Part shown: one piece after another, positions 25,599 to 33,846 of the stretch
Layout: every line of letters starts with the position of its first letter
How positions within the stretch are numbered: the first letter of the stretch is position 1
Assembly: GCF_001433855.1 (NCBI RefSeq)
Contig: NZ_AZCP01000007.1
Location: forward strand, 71,121 to 118,231
Direction: 5' to 3'
DNA length: 47,111 nt
From: Levilactobacillus brevis ATCC 14869 = DSM 20054
GTDB taxonomy: Bacteria > Bacillota > Bacilli > Lactobacillales > Lactobacillaceae
Program-made: the position numbers and the translations under genes
Notes under the pieces: model-generated
The model's database searches: none
What the model was told of the DNA's origin: nothing
The model's input: the letters and a program-made list of their open reading frames with translations, nothing else

Positions 25599-26741
25599 AT
25601 GGCCAATAACTTTGACTTACATGCTGCATTGACGCTTGCCACTAAGCCAGGTCCATTCGTTACCATGACTCTGCCAGTCACGGGAATCCCCGCGACTGAC
25701 CGCACCCAATTTAACAGTTTGCTAAAACAGGGAAAAGAACAACTTGAGAAGGTTGCACCTGACAGAACGTGGTCTGCTTATGCTGAATCGTTCACGCCGT
25801 TTGAACACGGCCCATTGACTAATGGGAGTGCCACAGGTCTGCTGATTATGGCGGGCGCCAGTGATAGTTATCATTATTGGCTACACACACCGGTGGCGGC
25901 CACAGTGACGGTTACGTATCAACCGAATGTATTACCCATTTTACAGGCCCAAGATAAGACCAGTGATTATGACATCTTGCTTTTAGGTCGTGATGCGTTT
26001 GATCTGGCACAGGTGCGCAATGGGCGGCCAGAAATGGTGAACTTACCAGTCGATGCTCCCGTAACGTTGGAAAAGGCCCTGGGAAGTGAACTGCGGGACC
26101 GTGGGCGTTGGCAGCGATCTGCCGGAGAACATACCCAGTACAGTGGAACCGGGTCTTTAGATACAGCCCGGGAAGCGGATCAACGAAATTATTTCATGAT
26201 GGTTGACGCGTATGTTTCCCAGCACTATTCGAATGTCGATCAAGTTCCATTGATTCTGGTAGCCAATGCAAGTGATCAGGGGAATTTCCGAAAATTTGCT
26301 CAGAATGCTTATTTAGACCATGTCGTGCGCGTTGTTCAGGGACCGAACCTGGCGGCAGCCAATCAAACATTAGCGGCGTTGGCCTTGTCAATTACGGAAC
26401 AGCGACACCAGCAGGCAACACAGATTCGGCGGGATGCTTACGCTAAGGTTCGGCAGAATCAACAGGTTGTCCAAGACTTGGGTCCATTAGCGACGGCGGC
26501 CGTACAAGGGCAAGTGGCGAAGCTGTGGTTACGCGATGATGCCAGTCAACCAGGCCATTTAACTGAAAAGGGAACGGTGATGACAGCCACAGCGTTAAGT
26601 CGGCAGAATAATCTATACAATGATCTGGCCCTGCAGGTCAGCCGCTTAGGTGGACAGGTCGAGGTCTTACCAGCAGATGCCATGCCAACCAGTAATCCTG
26701 TAGCTGCGCAATTACGGCTCCGTGAAACCGTTGCGCATTAA
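25599..26741 (+). CDS. baeRF-like (bacterial archaeo-eukaryotic release factor-like) protein
   Basis: A 380-residue cytoplasmic protein. Its layout fits the bacterial eRF1-like baeRF families: an N-terminal part with FVTMTLPVTG, a middle DYDILLLGRDAFDLAQVRNG block matching the core in which these proteins read as 'lls.d.a.l.....g', a DTAREADQRNYFMMVDAYV helix, and a C-terminal Pelota/L7Ae-like part (VLVANAS..., GTVMTATALSRQNNLYNDLALQVSRLGGQVEVLP). Such proteins are proposed to act on stalled ribosomes or in stress, with little direct evidence. GGAGG lies 8 bp before ATG 25599. It is monocistronic. Family assignment is by recognition and could be refined. Confidence 0.72.
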   Translation: MANNFDLHAALTLATKPGPFVTMTLPVTGIPATDRTQFNSLLKQGKEQLEKVAPDRTWSAYAESFTPFEHGPLTNGSATGLLIMAGASDSYHYWLHTPVAATVTVTYQPNVLPILQAQDKTSDYDILLLGRDAFDLAQVRNGRPEMVNLPVDAPVTLEKALGSELRDRGRWQRSAGEHTQYSGTGSLDTAREADQRNYFMMVDAYVSQHYSNVDQVPLILVANASDQGNFRKFAQNAYLDHVVRVVQGPNLAAANQTLAALALSITEQRHQQATQIRRDAYAKVRQNQQVVQDLGPLATAAVQGQVAKLWLRDDASQPGHLTEKGTVMTATALSRQNNLYNDLALQVSRLGGQVEVLPADAMPTSNPVAAQLRLRETVAH

Positions 26742-26757
26742 TCAATAAGTATTTACT

Positions 26758-26790
26758 AGGTAGTCGAACTGCGAGTCGGCTACCTTTTTT
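26758..26790 (+). terminator. Terminator of baeRF-like gene
   Basis: 10-bp stem AGGTAGTCGA / TCGGCTACCT (one G-U) followed by five Ts. Confidence 0.85.
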
Positions 26791-26875
26791 GTGCGAATGG
26801 CCAAATCTTTTAGGGGTTTATCTGTGAAATGGTCTGATAATAAGTTAAAATTCGACTTAACTCAGCAACTTGTAA

Positions 26876-26903
26876 CCCTAATTAGGGGTGGCTGTGCTAA
26901 AAT
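26876..26903 (+). promoter_or_regulatory. acpS-alr promoter with 12-bp palindrome
   Basis: Extended -10 TGCTAAAAT (TAAAAT at 26898-26903). The perfect palindrome CCCTAATTAGGG (26876-26887) covers the spacer and -35 edge, a typical place for a repressor site. No regulator is known for it. Confidence 0.5.
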
Positions 26904-26933
26904 AATAGCTAGACTTTAAGCGAGGTGAACACC

Positions 26934-27302
26934 ATGATTTATGGAACCGGTATTGATATCACTGATTTAAAACGGGTACAGCGGGTTGTTGAACGCCAAC
27001 CACGTTTTTTAACTAAAGTCTTGACACCGAATGAACGCGTTGATTACCAGAAATTGAGTGGGCAACGTGCATTGGAATTCATTGCGGGACGATGGTCAGC
27101 CAAAGAATCCTACAGTAAAGCAATGGGGACGGGGATTGGGGCGACTGTGACCTTTCAAGACATTGAGATTCGGGATAATGATGCCGGGCGGCCAGTGGTG
27201 CGTCGCCAACCATTTGGGGGAATTGCGCACGTTTCGATTTCACACACGGAGACGGTCGTGATGACACAGGTTATTCTAGAAAGAGGGAACGAATCATGGT
27301 AG
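26934..27302 (+). CDS. acpS: Holo-[acyl-carrier-protein] synthase
   Basis: A 122-residue phosphopantetheinyl transferase that moves 4'-phosphopantetheine from CoA to ACP, activating fatty-acid synthesis. Signatures: the N-terminal GTGIDITDLKRV with the Mg2+-binding Asp, the FIAGRWSAKESYSKAMGTG motif and the C-terminal HVSISHTE. Start 26934 (ATG) is preferred over GTG 26925, which overlaps the GAGGTGA Shine-Dalgarno. The gene overlaps alr by 7 bp (ATGGTAG), so the two are translationally coupled, the usual Firmicutes acpS-alr arrangement. Confidence 0.95.
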   Translation: MIYGTGIDITDLKRVQRVVERQPRFLTKVLTPNERVDYQKLSGQRALEFIAGRWSAKESYSKAMGTGIGATVTFQDIEIRDNDAGRPVVRRQPFGGIAHVSISHTETVVMTQVILERGNESW

Positions 27303-28417
27303 TTGGGGTCCATCGGCCAACACAATTAGTGATTGACCGCCAAGCGTTACACGATAATATTCAGGCTGAAGTGACACGGTTAGCGAGTGGCTGTGAGTTA
27401 TTTATGGTGGTTAAAGCTAACGGGTATGGGCATGGTGCTGTTCAGGTGGCTCAGGTGGCTAAAGAGGCCGGTGCCACTGGTTTTTGTGTGGCCATTTTGG
27501 ATGAAGCCCTGGAATTACGGGCAGCCGGTTTTAATGAACCGATCCTCGTATTAGGGGTGACGGAGCCAGAAGATGCGCCGTTGATGGCGCAACAGCACAT
27601 CTCAGCAACCGTTGCGGCGACTGACTGGTTAGTTGCTGCGGACGCCTACTTGGCATTGGCACAACCAACAGCACCGTTACAGGTTCATTTAGGATTGGAT
27701 ACAGGAATGGGCCGAATTGGGTTTAAAACAACAACTGAGTTGACGACAGCGGTTACTTATTTGGCAACCCACGCAACGTTGAACTTTGAAGGTATTTTCA
27801 CGCATTTTGCCACGGCTGATAGTCCAGATGAGACGTACTTTAAGCAACAAGTTGCCAAGTGGCAAACGTTGACAGCTGTTTTGAAAGAACGACCACGGTA
27901 CGTCCACGTGTCAAATTCCGCTACGAGTCTCTGGCATGCAGCCTGCAATGACAACATGGTTCGTTTCGGTGTTGCAGGGTATGGTTTAAATCCTTCCGGG
28001 ACTGCTATTCCAGCGCCGTATGCATTAAAGCCAGCGCTGAGTCTAACCAGCCAGTTGGTTCATAGTAAACAAGTCGTTGCCGGTGAATCAGTCGGCTATG
28101 GGGCCACGTACACCGCCCAACAGACGGAATGGGTGGGGACTGTGCCGATTGGTTACGCAGACGGTTACGAACGACGACTGCAAGGTTTTCATGTACTAGT
28201 TGATGGTCAGGCCTGTGAAATTATTGGGCGTGTGTGCATGGATCAACTGATGATTCGTTTGCCTCACGACTACGCCCGAGGAACGCGGGTGACTTTGATT
28301 GGTCGTGATGGTGATCACGTCATTACGCTTCAAGAAATGGCCGATTATTGTCAAACAATTCATTATGAGCTTGCCTGTGGCTTCACAAGTCGCTTACCAC
28401 GAGTTTATCGTCACTAA
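27296..28417 (+). CDS. alr: Alanine racemase
   Basis: A 373-residue PLP enzyme that interconverts L- and D-alanine for peptidoglycan and teichoic acid D-alanylation. The PLP lysine is K40 in MVVKANGYGHG. The second catalytic base is Y268 in VGYGATYT. Further conserved blocks are HTGMGRIGF-like LDTGMGRIGF, FTHFATAD, VRFGVAGYGLNP, IGYADGYER and RVCMDQLMI. The length is normal. It is coupled to acpS by overlap and followed closely by mazEF. It works with MurF (22223) and MurA (1821) in the same wall pathway. Confidence 0.96.
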   Translation: MVVGVHRPTQLVIDRQALHDNIQAEVTRLASGCELFMVVKANGYGHGAVQVAQVAKEAGATGFCVAILDEALELRAAGFNEPILVLGVTEPEDAPLMAQQHISATVAATDWLVAADAYLALAQPTAPLQVHLGLDTGMGRIGFKTTTELTTAVTYLATHATLNFEGIFTHFATADSPDETYFKQQVAKWQTLTAVLKERPRYVHVSNSATSLWHAACNDNMVRFGVAGYGLNPSGTAIPAPYALKPALSLTSQLVHSKQVVAGESVGYGATYTAQQTEWVGTVPIGYADGYERRLQGFHVLVDGQACEIIGRVCMDQLMIRLPHDYARGTRVTLIGRDGDHVITLQEMADYCQTIHYELACGFTSRLPRVYRH

Positions 28418-28452
28418 TTTATGACGTTTTTGTGTCCAGAAATGATGTTTCG

Positions 28453-28461
28453 TGGTAAACT
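28453..28461 (+). promoter_or_regulatory. Possible mazEF promoter
   Basis: Extended -10 TGGTAAACT (TAAACT at 28456-28461), no clear -35. mazEF may also be read through from alr, as no terminator lies between. Confidence 0.35.
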
Positions 28462-28505
28462 AAGTGAGACGAAGTGATTAACAACTTGAGGAGGGGCAAA
28501 ATTCC

Positions 28506-28733
28506 ATGGCTCAATCACGACAATTGAAACCAGTAACGTTGCGGCTTCACATGACGCGTACCAAGCAGCGCCAGGCATTAGTGCCATTACGAGCGGCTGC
28601 CTCACGGGAGTTAGCTTTAATTGTTGGGTATCAGGCGATGGCGCTCATCAACCGGGACCTCGCACAGGCGTTCACGCCTTGTGAAGAGGAAGCGGAACGG
28701 CGGTTAACCCAGTTTCGTAGAGCAGAGAGTTAG
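28506..28733 (+). CDS. mazE: MazE-like antitoxin
   Basis: A 75-residue protein rich in Arg and Glu, with a basic N-terminal half (MAQSRQLKPVTLRLHMTRTKQRQA) and an acidic/amphipathic C-terminal half (TPCEEEAERRLTQFRRAE). Its position 35 bp before the MazF-like toxin, size and charge layout fit the antitoxin that binds both toxin and promoter DNA. Sequence resemblance to classical MazE is weak, so the assignment rests mainly on context. RBS GGAGGGG is 9 bp upstream. Confidence 0.72.
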   Translation: MAQSRQLKPVTLRLHMTRTKQRQALVPLRAAASRELALIVGYQAMALINRDLAQAFTPCEEEAERRLTQFRRAES

Positions 28734-28768
28734 TATAAAAAATTTAAATAGTGAGGGGATGGCGGCCT

Positions 28769-29149
28769 ATGGCCCGTGTTGAAATCAAACGCGGTGACGT
28801 CTTTTTTGCCGACCTTTCACCAGTCGTTGGTTCGGAGCAAGGTGGCATGCGCCCCGTGTTGATTATTCAAAACAACGTGGGGAACCACTACAGTCCGACC
28901 GTGATTGTCGCAGCGATTACCGCCCGAATCGAGAAGCCAAAAATGCCGACGCATGTCGGCATTTCTGCCGCTCGTACTGGGATTGAACGGGATTCGGTTA
29001 TTTTGTTAGAACAAATTCGGACAATTGATAAGCAACGGTTGAAAGACCAAGTGACTCATTTGGATGTAAAAACAATGGCAGCGGTGGACACGGCACTTGC
29101 AACCAGCATTGGCTTGGTGGACAAGGCACGTAAGAAAAAAGTTAAGTAG
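28769..29149 (+). CDS. mazF: MazF family endoribonuclease toxin
   Basis: A 126-residue MazF/PemK-fold mRNA interferase. Family signatures are [26 protein letters not shown] at the N-terminus, [24 protein letters not shown] in the core, [21 protein letters not shown] (split motif) and a basic C-terminal tail KKKVK. These toxins cut single-stranded mRNA at short motifs during stress. Start 28769 is chosen for GAGGGGA 9 bp upstream; a GTG at 28751 would overlap that RBS. The acpS-alr-mazE-mazF order is common in lactobacilli and bacilli (ndoAI in B. subtilis). Confidence 0.94.
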   Translation: MARVEIKRGDVFFADLSPVVGSEQGGMRPVLIIQNNVGNHYSPTVIVAAITARIEKPKMPTHVGISAARTGIERDSVILLEQIRTIDKQRLKDQVTHLDVKTMAAVDTALATSIGLVDKARKKKVK

Positions 29150-29173
29150 CAATTGTACATAGTGAATGACATA

Positions 29174-29206
29174 ACCCGTTAGCAGGTGGAACACTTGCTA
29201 ACGGGT
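29174..29206 (+). terminator. Long hairpin after mazF
   Basis: A 15-bp stem (ACCCGTTAGCAGGTG / CACTTGCTAACGGGT, one G-U) with a GAA loop. The U-tract is weak (ATTTATG), so termination may be partial or the hairpin may protect the 3' end. Confidence 0.65.
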
Positions 29207-29252
29207 ATTTATGTTCACTAATAATTGTGCCCAGGTAATGATCACTGGATAT

Positions 29253-29290
29253 AAAAAATCGACAAAGCCAGCATGCTTTGCCGATTTTTT
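29253..29290 (-). terminator. Terminator of CBS/ACT gene
   Basis: On the minus strand, AAAAAATCGGCAAAGC pairs with GCTTTGTCGATTTTTT (one G-U), ending in a six-T run. Confidence 0.85.
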
Positions 29291-29295
29291 ATATA

Positions 29296-29937
29296 CTAAT
29301 TTTCGTGACGTAAGTCTTCAATTTCTGGCACGTGGAATTCTTTGCGTTCCAGAGCCTTAACGATGCGGTCGAGCTTTTCTTCATCGACTTCGGCGGGTAG
29401 GGTAAACATGGTCCGGTGAACCAGTTCGCCTTCCTGGGCGTCAAGGCTGATTACACTCGCAATGGACGTGTACTTCGTAATGACTTTGGCCATACCGGCT
29501 AAATCACCCCGTTCACCAGCAGAAACGACGGTTAACACGTAGCTGCTGATGTTGACGTTCCAAGATTGGGATAGCATATCCATCAGACGGGTATGGGTTA
29601 AAATCCCATAAAAAGCGTTCTTATCATCGAGAACAGCGATGTAAGGCAAATCCTTGATGGAGAAGAAGACGTTGAAGAAGGCAGCATTCACGGAAATGAA
29701 CTTCGTCGCGTTCTTTAATAAAGATGTCACGGGGAGCTGCATATCACCGCCCCGAGATTTGTGACGATAGATGTGCATTTTGTAAATGTTGCCCCGGAAA
29801 ATCTGACCCGTTTCGTCAAGGATTGGGACACACCGGTAACCGGAATCTTCCAGAACCTTTAGTGCCTGTTCCAAGGTGACATCCTCGCGAACCGTCACTA
29901 ACCGTTCTTTCGGTTTCACTAGGGACTTTAACAGCAT
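29296..29937 (-). CDS. CBS-pair / ACT-domain protein (CbpA-like)
   Basis: A 213-residue cytoplasmic protein with two CBS motifs (residues ~9-60: VTVREDVTLEQALKVLEDSGYRCVPILDE; ~75-130: FISVNAAFFNVFFSIKDLPYIAVLDD...YGILTHTRLMDML), followed by an ACT-like C-terminal domain (SSYVLTVVSAGERGDLAGMAKVITKY). This layout matches the CbpA-type c-di-AMP-binding proteins and AcuB-like proteins. Ligand binding is inferred from the family, not seen. RBS AGGAGG lies about 8 bp before the ATG; the extended -10 TGGTATTAT lies at 29983-29991 on the minus strand. It is monocistronic. Confidence 0.85.
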   Translation of the reverse strand: MLLKSLVKPKERLVTVREDVTLEQALKVLEDSGYRCVPILDETGQIFRGNIYKMHIYRHKSRGGDMQLPVTSLLKNATKFISVNAAFFNVFFSIKDLPYIAVLDDKNAFYGILTHTRLMDMLSQSWNVNISSYVLTVVSAGERGDLAGMAKVITKYTSIASVISLDAQEGELVHRTMFTLPAEVDEEKLDRIVKALERKEFHVPEIEDLRHEN

Positions 29938-29982
29938 AGCTGATGACCTCCTAAAATTAGAAACTTCTAATAATCTCTTTTA

Positions 29983-29991
29983 ATAATACCA
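29983..29991 (-). promoter_or_regulatory. Promoter of CBS/ACT gene
   Basis: Minus-strand extended -10 TGGTATTAT. A matching -35 is not evident. Confidence 0.5.
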
Positions 29992-30032
29992 TATTTCTAA
30001 GCGAAACGGGGAGAAAATTTCGATGAAATTCG

Positions 30033-30041
30033 TGGTAAAAT
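30033..30041 (+). promoter_or_regulatory. Promoter of 39-residue membrane protein
   Basis: Extended -10 TGGTAAAAT (TAAAAT at 30036-30041), 33 bp before the start codon and divergent from the CBS/ACT promoter. Confidence 0.5.
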
Positions 30042-30073
30042 AAAAGAAAGTTTGGCTAAGGGAGGGTCAACGG

Positions 30074-30193
30074 ATGAAACAACCAGAAGATCCTGATAAT
30101 CAACGGATTATCACTAAAAAATGGCTCTATTGGACACTGGCGGCAGTCATTGCGATTATCGTTTTAGGTGCTATCGGCTTGGCATTAAATTAG
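30074..30193 (+). CDS. 39-residue single-pass membrane protein
   Basis: ATG 30074 to TAG 30193 encodes a 39-residue peptide: a charged N-terminus (MKQPEDPDNQRIITKKW) and one hydrophobic helix (LYWTLAAVIAIIVLGAIGLAL) ending in Asn. It has a good RBS (GGAGGG, 7 bp spacing), its own extended -10 promoter and a terminator just after the stop, so it is a complete small gene. The positive-inside rule puts the N-terminus in the cytoplasm. No family is recognised. It is below the size cut-off of most gene finders. Confidence 0.78.
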   Translation: MKQPEDPDNQRIITKKWLYWTLAAVIAIIVLGAIGLALN

Positions 30194-30197
30194 GTCG

Positions 30198-30233
30198 AAA
30201 AAAAGGATCTCGCAAGGCGAGACCCTTTTTTAA
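30198..30233. terminator. Bidirectional terminator between small membrane gene and L,D-transpeptidase
   Basis: AAAAAGGATCTCGC / GCGAGACCCTTTTT with an AAG loop; the one A/C mismatch becomes a G-U pair on the minus strand. A-rich and T-rich ends serve both directions. Confidence 0.85.
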
Positions 30234-30240
30234 ATTTTCA

Positions 30241-31629
30241 TTAGAAGATAATGACGGGAGTACCGACACTCACATTCTCGTAAACTGCCTTGATCTTAGA
30301 CGGTGGGGTGTTAACACAGCCATGGGAGCCGTGTTTCTTATACCATGTGCCACCGTAAGTAGGTTGCCACGGCGAATCATGAATCCCAACGCCAGTGTCA
30401 TCGACTGGCATCCAGTACTTCACTTTAGAAGCATAACTAGAACCGTTATCATTCTTACCACGAAGGGTGGTGTTACGTTGTTTACTCCAGATGACCCAGA
30501 CACCAACTGGCGTGTGATGGGCCGTAGTTGGTAAACCAGTCACAATGTCGGTTGAAACGACGACTTTTCCGTTTTTATAAACCCACATGTGCTGATTTTG
30601 TTTATCAACTTCAACGTATGACTTGCCGATGTCGGTACCGTTACTGTGATAGCCGCTACCTTGGATAGCCGGTGTTCGAGACATCCCTTTGCCAGCGAGA
30701 ACCAGCTTACTCAAGGCTGGTGTTTCACGCTTGACCTTGATACTCCAGCCATATAACCCGGCCTTGACTTTAACCGTACCACGTTTAGTGGACTTAAATG
30801 TCCGTGTCTTATTGATGGTGCCGTATTTACTGCTGAGCTTAGTCAAATAGGCCTTAACGGCTGTGGTCTTAGTAGTCAATTTACCATCTTTTAAGGTCAG
30901 CCAACTTGCTAAAGTTGCCGCCGGAATGGTTACTTTATGACCACTTAACTTGTAGAGATAAGTTTGCTTGGTAATAGCCTCAGCTTTAGTCTTAGCTGCT
31001 TTGAAGCTAGCAGACGTTGTAGTAACTTTGGGCTGCAAGTAATCTTTCGAAACGTCTACGGTATTACTACCTTGTTCAATAGCCGCTGTAATTGACTTAG
31101 CTAACTTGGCAGTGCTGAGTTGGTTACCGGCCTTTTCCTTAGTCACCACCCATTGTCCATTTTGGTAGCTAAATGAGGCACTTTTGGCCGCTGTCCGCGT
31201 CTTGTTGGCTTTGGTAGCAATTGATTTAGCCAGAGCCTGCACACTTTGTTGGTTAGCGCTGCTAGCATTGAGCTTGATGCTGTCTGCCGTGGCGGTGGTG
31301 ACATGTGCTGGCCAGCTCCAAACGTTTTGTTTGGCAATCAGCTGGCTTAATGCCTGCTTGGAGGTGACTTTCAGGTTAACCTGATTAGTCTTAAAACTGG
31401 CAACGGTTTTGCTGCCATCCTTTAAGGTGTATTGCTGATCTTGCATGGCGGTCTTTAGCTTAGTAGCCGCTTGATTAGCGGTACTGCCCCCCACGTTGAC
31501 CCCTGCAATTGTCGTATCTTTGAAGAAAACTTTACTAGAAGAATAATGCATTGCTTGTCCAACGTAAATGGCACCAACTGCGACAACCGCAGTGACAATC
31601 CCAATCACGAAGGCTTTCCGTTTTTTCAT
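30241..31629 (-). CDS. L,D-transpeptidase with peptidoglycan-binding repeats
   Basis: A 462-residue exported protein. A signal-anchor helix (AFVIGIVTAVVAVGAIYVG) is followed by two PG_binding_4-like domains (about 50-170 and 180-300), then a YkuD catalytic domain with SYVEVDKQNQHMWVYKNGKVV, GIHDSPWQPTYGG and the active-site motif S-H436-G-C438-VN. YkuD enzymes form 3-3 crosslinks or attach proteins to peptidoglycan outside the membrane and resist most beta-lactams apart from carbapenems. RBS AGGAGG precedes the start. It is monocistronic. Confidence 0.94.
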   Translation of the reverse strand: MKKRKAFVIGIVTAVVAVGAIYVGQAMHYSSSKVFFKDTTIAGVNVGGSTANQAATKLKTAMQDQQYTLKDGSKTVASFKTNQVNLKVTSKQALSQLIAKQNVWSWPAHVTTATADSIKLNASSANQQSVQALAKSIATKANKTRTAAKSASFSYQNGQWVVTKEKAGNQLSTAKLAKSITAAIEQGSNTVDVSKDYLQPKVTTTSASFKAAKTKAEAITKQTYLYKLSGHKVTIPAATLASWLTLKDGKLTTKTTAVKAYLTKLSSKYGTINKTRTFKSTKRGTVKVKAGLYGWSIKVKRETPALSKLVLAGKGMSRTPAIQGSGYHSNGTDIGKSYVEVDKQNQHMWVYKNGKVVVSTDIVTGLPTTAHHTPVGVWVIWSKQRNTTLRGKNDNGSSYASKVKYWMPVDDTGVGIHDSPWQPTYGGTWYKKHGSHGCVNTPPSKIKAVYENVSVGTPVIIF

Positions 31630-31699
31630 AGGTGTGACCTCCTAAAATAGCCAGTGGAGGAAAAGTCGTCATTTCAACTATCACCAATAGCATACTCCC

Positions 31700-31728
31700 A
31701 GCTTACTTCAAACTACCTTAAATGGCAA
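31700..31728 (-). promoter_or_regulatory. Possible promoter of L,D-transpeptidase
   Basis: Minus strand: TTGCCA, 17-bp spacer, TAAGCT. The fit is moderate, and the start codon lies 71 bp downstream. Confidence 0.4.
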
Positions 31729-31930
31729 CGCGACTGCTTTTATGTTATCGCTTTCATCATGATGATGTCAGTTTTCGAAGAATTTAATTAATTTGATAAT
31801 TAAAACGGATAACTATGTCATGTTCATTCAGAAAACACTGTGCCAGATTAGCGGGTGATTTAGAGATAGGGCGCGGTAAACAAGTCTTGTCAGTTCTGGG
31901 CTCTTCGTGGAATTTAAGTAATCAGACAAA

Positions 31931-31959
31931 ATAAAAAAGCCGTTCCCGTAAGGAACGAC
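31931..31959 (-). terminator. Terminator of ldh
   Basis: Minus-strand stem GTCGTTCC / GGAACGGC (one G-U) with a TTACG loop and a six-T run. Confidence 0.85.
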
Positions 31960-31976
31960 CCCTTTAAATCGTCAAA

Positions 31977-32945
<969 letters not shown>

Positions 32946-33024
32946 CTATAAAATTTTGACATCCAGGTACGCAATTCTCATCGATAATCCAGTGATTATC
33001 GCTCGTATTAAATACCCACCGCTT

Positions 33025-33033
33025 AGTATACCA
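33025..33033 (-). promoter_or_regulatory. ldh promoter
   Basis: Minus-strand extended -10 TGGTATACT. The -35 is poor. Confidence 0.6.
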
Positions 33034-33141
33034 TGTAAAAAGGTGTTCGACCATGCTCCCAGTGAAAATTTGTGAAAACAATCATTTATTTAACTAAACA
33101 ATTGTTTCACGGACGGGAGTCGTGAAGTTGTGAGGGGATTA

Positions 33142-33150
33142 TGCTATACT
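33142..33150 (+). promoter_or_regulatory. pth-mfd operon promoter
   Basis: Extended -10 TGCTATACT (TATACT at 33145-33150); no good -35. Confidence 0.6.
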
Positions 33151-33179
33151 ATAGGGCATTGAATAAACTAAAAGAATAA

Positions 33180-33240
33180 ACTGAGTCAGCTGAACGGGCC
33201 ATTAGTGTCTCGTCCAGCTATTTTGCTTCTAGCGCTCAGT
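33180..33240 (+). ncRNA. Structured leader element upstream of pth
   Basis: ACTGAG (33180-33185) pairs with CTCAGT (33235-33240), enclosing a hairpin AGCTGAACGGG (33188-33198) / CTCGTCCAGCT (33209-33219) with one mismatch and one G-U. The enclosed design suggests a cis-acting RNA, but no known family is recognised. Confidence 0.35.
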
Positions 33241-33271
33241 CACAATTTGCGTTAAGGGAGAACATGAAACG

Positions 33272-33829
33272 ATGAAAATGATTGTTGGTTTAGGAAACAT
33301 TGGGCCCCAATATGACAATACGCGGCATAATACCGGCTTCATGGTGGTTGACGCGTTTGCTCAGCAACATGGTATTGCGTTGACTACGCGTAAAATGGAC
33401 GCGCGGTTTGGTAGCGGTCTTGTGAATGGTGAAAAGGTCTTGGTCGTGAAGCCTACGACATTCATGAACGAATCCGGGCGGGCCGTTCACCCGATTATGG
33501 ATTACTTTAAGATTGATGTTGCCGATATTATGGTCGTTCAAGATGATATGGATTTACCTTTAGGTCGGATTCGCTTGCGGGATCATGGTTCTGCGGGTGG
33601 GCACAATGGCATTAAGAGTATTATTGCCCACGTTGGGACGCAGAACTTTGGTCGTTTAAAAGTCGGAATTGCCCACCCACAGCAACACACGGTCGTGGAC
33701 TACGTATTAGGTAAGTTTACAACTGATCAACGTCCAGTCTTTAATCAGGCGTCTGATCGAGCGGTAGCGGCCCTCGATGATTGGGTAGCCGGCAGTGACT
33801 TTACGCAATTGATGAACCAGTACAACTAA
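33272..33829 (+). CDS. pth: Peptidyl-tRNA hydrolase
   Basis: A 185-residue enzyme that releases peptides from prematurely dropped peptidyl-tRNA. N9 and H19 in GLGNIGPQYDNTRHNTGF and D91 in VVQDDMDLPLG correspond to the catalytic residues of E. coli Pth. The SAGGHNGIKSI tRNA-binding motif is present. AAGGGAG lies 11 bp before the ATG. It is the first gene of a run with mfd (17-bp gap), the usual Firmicutes arrangement. Confidence 0.96.
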   Translation: MKMIVGLGNIGPQYDNTRHNTGFMVVDAFAQQHGIALTTRKMDARFGSGLVNGEKVLVVKPTTFMNESGRAVHPIMDYFKIDVADIMVVQDDMDLPLGRIRLRDHGSAGGHNGIKSIIAHVGTQNFGRLKVGIAHPQQHTVVDYVLGKFTTDQRPVFNQASDRAVAALDDWVAGSDFTQLMNQYN

Positions 33830-33846
33830 GAATAGGAAGTTATCGT

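Larger units (their letters stand above)
31630..31976. other. Intergenic region between ldh and L,D-transpeptidase
   Basis: 347 bp holding the transpeptidase promoter (31700-31728, minus), AT-rich DNA and the ldh terminator (31931-31959, minus). No coding signal. Confidence 0.5.

Noticed and set aside
30121-30534. 137-codon plus-strand ORF opposite the L,D-transpeptidase
   Set aside because: It starts inside the small membrane gene in a different frame, crosses a bidirectional terminator and runs antisense to the YkuD active-site region.
33264-33275. Minimal uORF ATG-AAA-CGA-TGA overlapping the pth start
   Set aside because: Only three codons, and its ATG is 3 bp from the AAGGGAG Shine-Dalgarno, too close for initiation; more likely chance.
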